Below, one piece after another: positions 59,764-64,000 of a DNA stretch of 64,000 nt (the first letter of the stretch is position 1; each line of letters opens with the position of its first letter). Source of the DNA: Taenia hydatigena (lineage: Eukaryota; Platyhelminthes; Cestoda; Cyclophyllidea; Taeniidae); assembly GCA_036345935.2 (NCBI GenBank), contig JADWOT020001851.1, positions 240,001-304,000 on the forward strand, read 5' to 3'. The notes below the pieces were generated by a model that saw only the letters and a list, made by a program, of their open reading frames with translations, ran no database searches and was not told the origin of the DNA. Made by a program: the position numbers and the translations under genes.

Positions 59764-62700
59764 AGTCTAGGTGAGGCGGTAAAGCTAGTGTGGGCTGTCC
59801 AATGACTTTTTACGTCATTGCGCTTATCTCAATCTCTTCATTCGCTGACCCACCTACATATCCGCCTATCTGATGAGTTTTTCGACTATCCATCTGTTCA
59901 CCCGGTCCTTTGTCGACCTGCAAAACGTGTGGCGGTCAATTTGGGCTGCATGCGGTAGGTATATGCGACTGACTGAGGCGGACCTGTTCATAGTGTTCAT
60001 AGAAAGGATTAAAGTAGTGGACAATGAAAGGCTAGGATGTTAGAATGCACCTTAGTCAAGCGAATGCGAAGCTACTGGGGGAGGTGAAGACACCAATTTT
60101 ACGTCGGCAGATTACTCAGTTCGTCGATTAAAAGTAAGGGAGGTGGGCACGTGCCAAGTACTGTGGCCGCAAGAATGTAGGTGCTGCCGACGATGAGATG
60201 CATCAATGCTGAAAGGCTAGCTAGGCCTCACTAGGCACCCATGGACGTCGAAGTGAAGTGGGCCATGCCAGTGCAGAGCTGTACCGATGGCTTTTCGTGT
60301 GCCTCTGAATCCATTTTCATACAAAGCGCGGGGAGCGGCTACTCTAACGCTCTAGACTCATCCACATGGAAACGGGATCCATAGCCGGGTATCAATGTTG
60401 TCAATCTACATCTCTCTTAGGGGTCGCGTCATTAACCGGTCAGTGTCTATCCACAGGGTTGCAGGACTCATTCAGGGATCATCGCATGTCCATCACAACA
60501 CGCATGGGACACATCATCGAGTGCTTGACGCGTGGTGTTTTTACAATTGACCTCTGCGTTATTGCTTCTTCCCACTGTGCCATCGTTCTTAATTTTTATT
60601 GGTAGGCATGAAGTTACTCCTTTCTTTTAGCATGGGAATTTCTCTAATTGTAGTTGGAATGATTAACGATTCAATTGTGCTGTTTCCTGTATTTTTCATA
60701 CAGGTAATTTTGAGGATGTCGATTGAAATCCAACAATTCGTTATTCCCGTTATCCGGATGGTACTACCTTTTTGCTGATTCTCTCCATTTTCGCAGTTTT
60801 CTCGTAAAACCTAATGCTTTTGAAAAGTGGTTAAAAGACGATTGTTTAGCAAGGTGGAGCCGCCTTTGCCTTTTGTTCGCTTGCGAAGAGTAGACAACAA
60901 TCCATTCACAGACTCGTGGTAGAACGCCAGGGCTTTTGTGTCTCAAATTCAACTATCGTATGTAAAGTTAAGTAGGTTGACTTCAGTTTTGTAGTTGTAA
61001 GTTGCAGTGATTCTGCCAGACCGCCTTCTTACGTTGTTTCATTTGATCACTGCGAATTTTTTTTCGTTCGTCTGAAATTTTACCTTACTGATAATATACA
61101 GGAAAAACCAGGCATTTAATTTCTGTCATTTGGTTCATCAAGCAATTTTAGCGTAGCTTCCCTTTTCCTGTCTCCAAGCTTGAAATTAACTCATTAGTAG
61201 GTTTAAATTTTCTATCTCTTTTTAGCTTTTAACCTCCGAAGGTAATTATTTTTTGGCGACTCAGACTTACGTTCCGTTGTGAATTCGTTTTTTCTGTGCT
61301 ATTTTTGCCTCGAGCCTATAATTGCTTGCCACTCCTAAAGGGGGGATATTTTCGAGAAGACCTTATACATTTTATTTGTAATAGTTGTTCCTTGTCCTGT
61401 TCCCTAAGCTACTCCTCGATGTGTACTGTTTTTTCTCATGGTGATCCCTGCGATTTTCACTCCCACTTGCAACTTCGTCCTAGGTCATAGACAGATTTAG
61501 CGTGTTTAGTATTCTTTACAACCTATGAATCCAGCGTTTGTCTTCATGTGGTAAGACGAGTGCTTGTGGTCTACATTTCATCGGCGCAAACCACTTGGAA
61601 ATGTTTGACCTTAATCGCAATCCAGCCGACGACGACGACGACCAGACTGTAGCACGTGTGTAGCGTTGTGTACAGAAGGGACATTTCATGGTTATCGTAT
61701 CACCTCTGCTTTTTACACATTCCGATTGTGATGTCCTTTTGGGTGGATGCAAGATAGGAGAGGATGCTTTAATGGGAGGCGCACCTGAAGGCCTTGAATA
61801 GTTGTGTCAAGCAGGCACTGGGAATTGTGAAGTTTACTTAACAATTAAAGGGTCTCAGGAATTACCACTGTGTGGGTGAGCTGAAAACCAACAGTCTCGG
61901 GATATCCACTGACCCATAGACGCCTACACCTTTAAAGTGTCTAATTGCTGACCAGGTTGACGTCTCCTGCTGGTACGGGTATCCAAGATTGTAGATGCCT
62001 CCTTTCACAAGAAACTTTGTTTATCACCACACTTCGTTGTACACAGGCACTGGCACTGGTCTGTGCCATTCATGCTAAATGATGTCTTTTCCTTGTGTAG
62101 CCTGACCTATCTCTTCCTGCTTCGCGTGATACCTCTGCACTATAATTGCTTATGCAGATGTAGAACCAGCACCTTTGTCAGGAACTTATTTCTTCCTTAT
62201 TTATCGAGGCTTTCCCAAATCCATGCTTGCTATTTCCATTTCGCAGGTTCAAATGTCGATGGTGTGTGGATTGAATGCAGACGCGAGGCCCACTGCCTAA
62301 AGTGGATTATAAGTGCAATTTGTCGTGAAGTCCATGAAAACCACGCGTCGAGAGGGAAAGGGGACACTGGAATGGTCATCTCTGTCTTCTGGCATCACTT
62401 TGATGTTGAACAGCACAAACTCTCCAAATCCTGAATCCCCACTGTTCCTGATGCCTACATCTCCCCATTCAGGCTGTGATGATATCTCCGCAGTGTTGTG
62501 TGTTCCTCTTCATTTTATCATTAGCAAAATTGAAAATGTTACTCATTTGCATTTGCTTCTTCGCAAACAAAGGAACATGGGTGTTGAGTGATTTTGCGCA
62601 GGTGATGATAAATTTGCTTTTCGATCGACGTGGCTGAGGCGTGTGAGGTGGGGTGGACCACTGTGATTTGCCAGAAGAGACTCCAGATTGTGGTGGGAGT

Positions 62701-64000
62701 GCAGCAGTCACATTTTGCTACGACTGAGTGATTAAATAGTAATGACTGTTCGGCGCACCACTTTTGTGCTGATTGGTGAGTGAGTACATAAGCAGTGTGT
62801 AATGGTTTAGGCTAGGTTTTGGCAAGTCTAAGTTGATTTGAATAATAAATTGTAATTACTGAGACAGATTGAGATGACGTATTATCAAACGGCTAACGTA
62901 ATGACGTCCAATTAGAACTGTTTTTTATATAATCACGGGTATGTTGGGTCAATGGACTGCCCAAATCTTCACTTGCGTCAACTTCCGTATGCCAAAGCAA
63001 TTCGACATAAGGAATCGCTGCAAGCGCAATGAATAAATTTTACTGAACTTTGGCGCATGCGCTTAATTAGTAATAGATTTTGTTCTAATAATATCTATAA
63101 ATCCTAATCATTTGATCCTGCATATCGAACGCAGTATGTCATGTAGCGTTTAAGGCCGAAGATAAATGCACTTGAGGCTTATAATTTCTAAGACACAATT
63201 CAACTGCAGATTGCGTATTTCGTTAAGTGAAGCAAGTCTTTAAGCTAATCAAATGGCTCATCATTTTGAGGTCATCATCGGTAACTGCTTTCCATCTCGT
63301 TGGTAAATTGGGCCCTTTGATACACTAAAACATCATGATTTTGGCAGGAGAGGGCCGTATATTTTCAAAGGCTTGTCCTACTTTCTGGGGATAGCTTTGT
63401 AAAAATGAGCTTGCGAGGCATGAATTTAACTGGAACGTGTCGCGTCTGACTGGAGCATAATTTGCTAATCATGAATCCTCTTCCTAGCAATTCATGGTTA
63501 TAGTTCTGCCTTTGGCGTCACTTCGCATACAACTCAGGTAAGAATAAATTCCATTTTGTGATCCCTTAACGTACTTGTCATGCACAAAATAACAACAGCT
63601 ATTTACTAGACAGTTGCTTTGCTTTTATTCCCAAGATATTAGTTGTTAATGCGCAGTGAAATCGCTACATACAAATATCTATGGCACGCATATCTGTAAA
63701 CTGCGTTAATATCTTAGTCAATTTAAGTTATTTAATAGCTTTAGGGTTGTAGTCAGAAGTCCTTAAAGCAAGGCGAGAAACGGATTTATTTACAAAAGAG
63801 CCGCTCACCGCGTTCCACTGCCATCGGAGAGGTCAGAATGGTATTAGATTTGGACTGGTAGCCTTAATCAATGTATGCATAAGGCATAAAATGGGTTAAA
63901 ATGTGCCAAATTAGCTGAGGTGCTCTGCGATCTAAGTATTCCTCACATTGGCCTTAAAGTGATTCCAATAAGGCCCCAGCTGTAATCTTGACATGGTGCC
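59764..64000. other. No gene supported
   Basis: Short frames only (for example 60366-60605, 62063-62434), without domains or splice context. A GAC run near 61627 encodes Ser or Asp runs in its frames. I recognise no repeat shared with the rest of the window. Confidence 0.4.

Overview
This window reads as intron-rich, repeat-rich nuclear DNA of a eukaryote, most likely an animal. It has no operons, no bacterial ribosome-binding sites and no dense gene packing. Nearly all long open frames are below 150 codons. The convincing coding signals are short exon-like frames bounded by GT...AG, a degenerate intronless kinase copy, and remains of an LTR retrotransposon. A parasitic flatworm (tapeworm or fluke) is my guess from the overall look, but nothing here proves it. 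No rRNA, tRNA, CRISPR or bacterial/phage feature was seen. All homology statements come from reading by eye.

Layout. 1-16.9 kb is mostly non-coding, with two minus-strand exon-like frames (301-577, 11994-12320), one repeat copy (about 6430-7860) and a small repeat fragment (15655-15890). From 16991 to 41289 a set of plus-strand exon-like blocks with compatible phases may belong to one long gene: a start exon encoding a membrane anchor (16991-17114), a second exon (17188-17396), candidates at 18105, 21671, 34740, 35559, 35825, 36052 and 40758, and a possible terminal exon at 41176-41289. I do not recognise the product.

Inside that span lie, on the minus strand, an AGC-like kinase pseudogene (22327-23470) and a decayed Ty3/gypsy-type gag-protease remnant (31231-32426). 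A second, shorter copy of that element's 5' end lies at 30507-30726. A local direct duplication sits at 24540-27190.

The dominant structure is a modular dispersed repeat. Module a/c occurs at about 27390-30285, 41425-46130 and, 5' truncated, 49893-52990. Module b occurs at about 6430-7860, 37740-38935 and 47830-49240. Module a precedes c in two places and b in one. A short, roughly 150-bp interspersed element appears at least five times, on both strands, three of them inside a/c copies. The last 11 kb (53-64 kb) holds no gene I can support.
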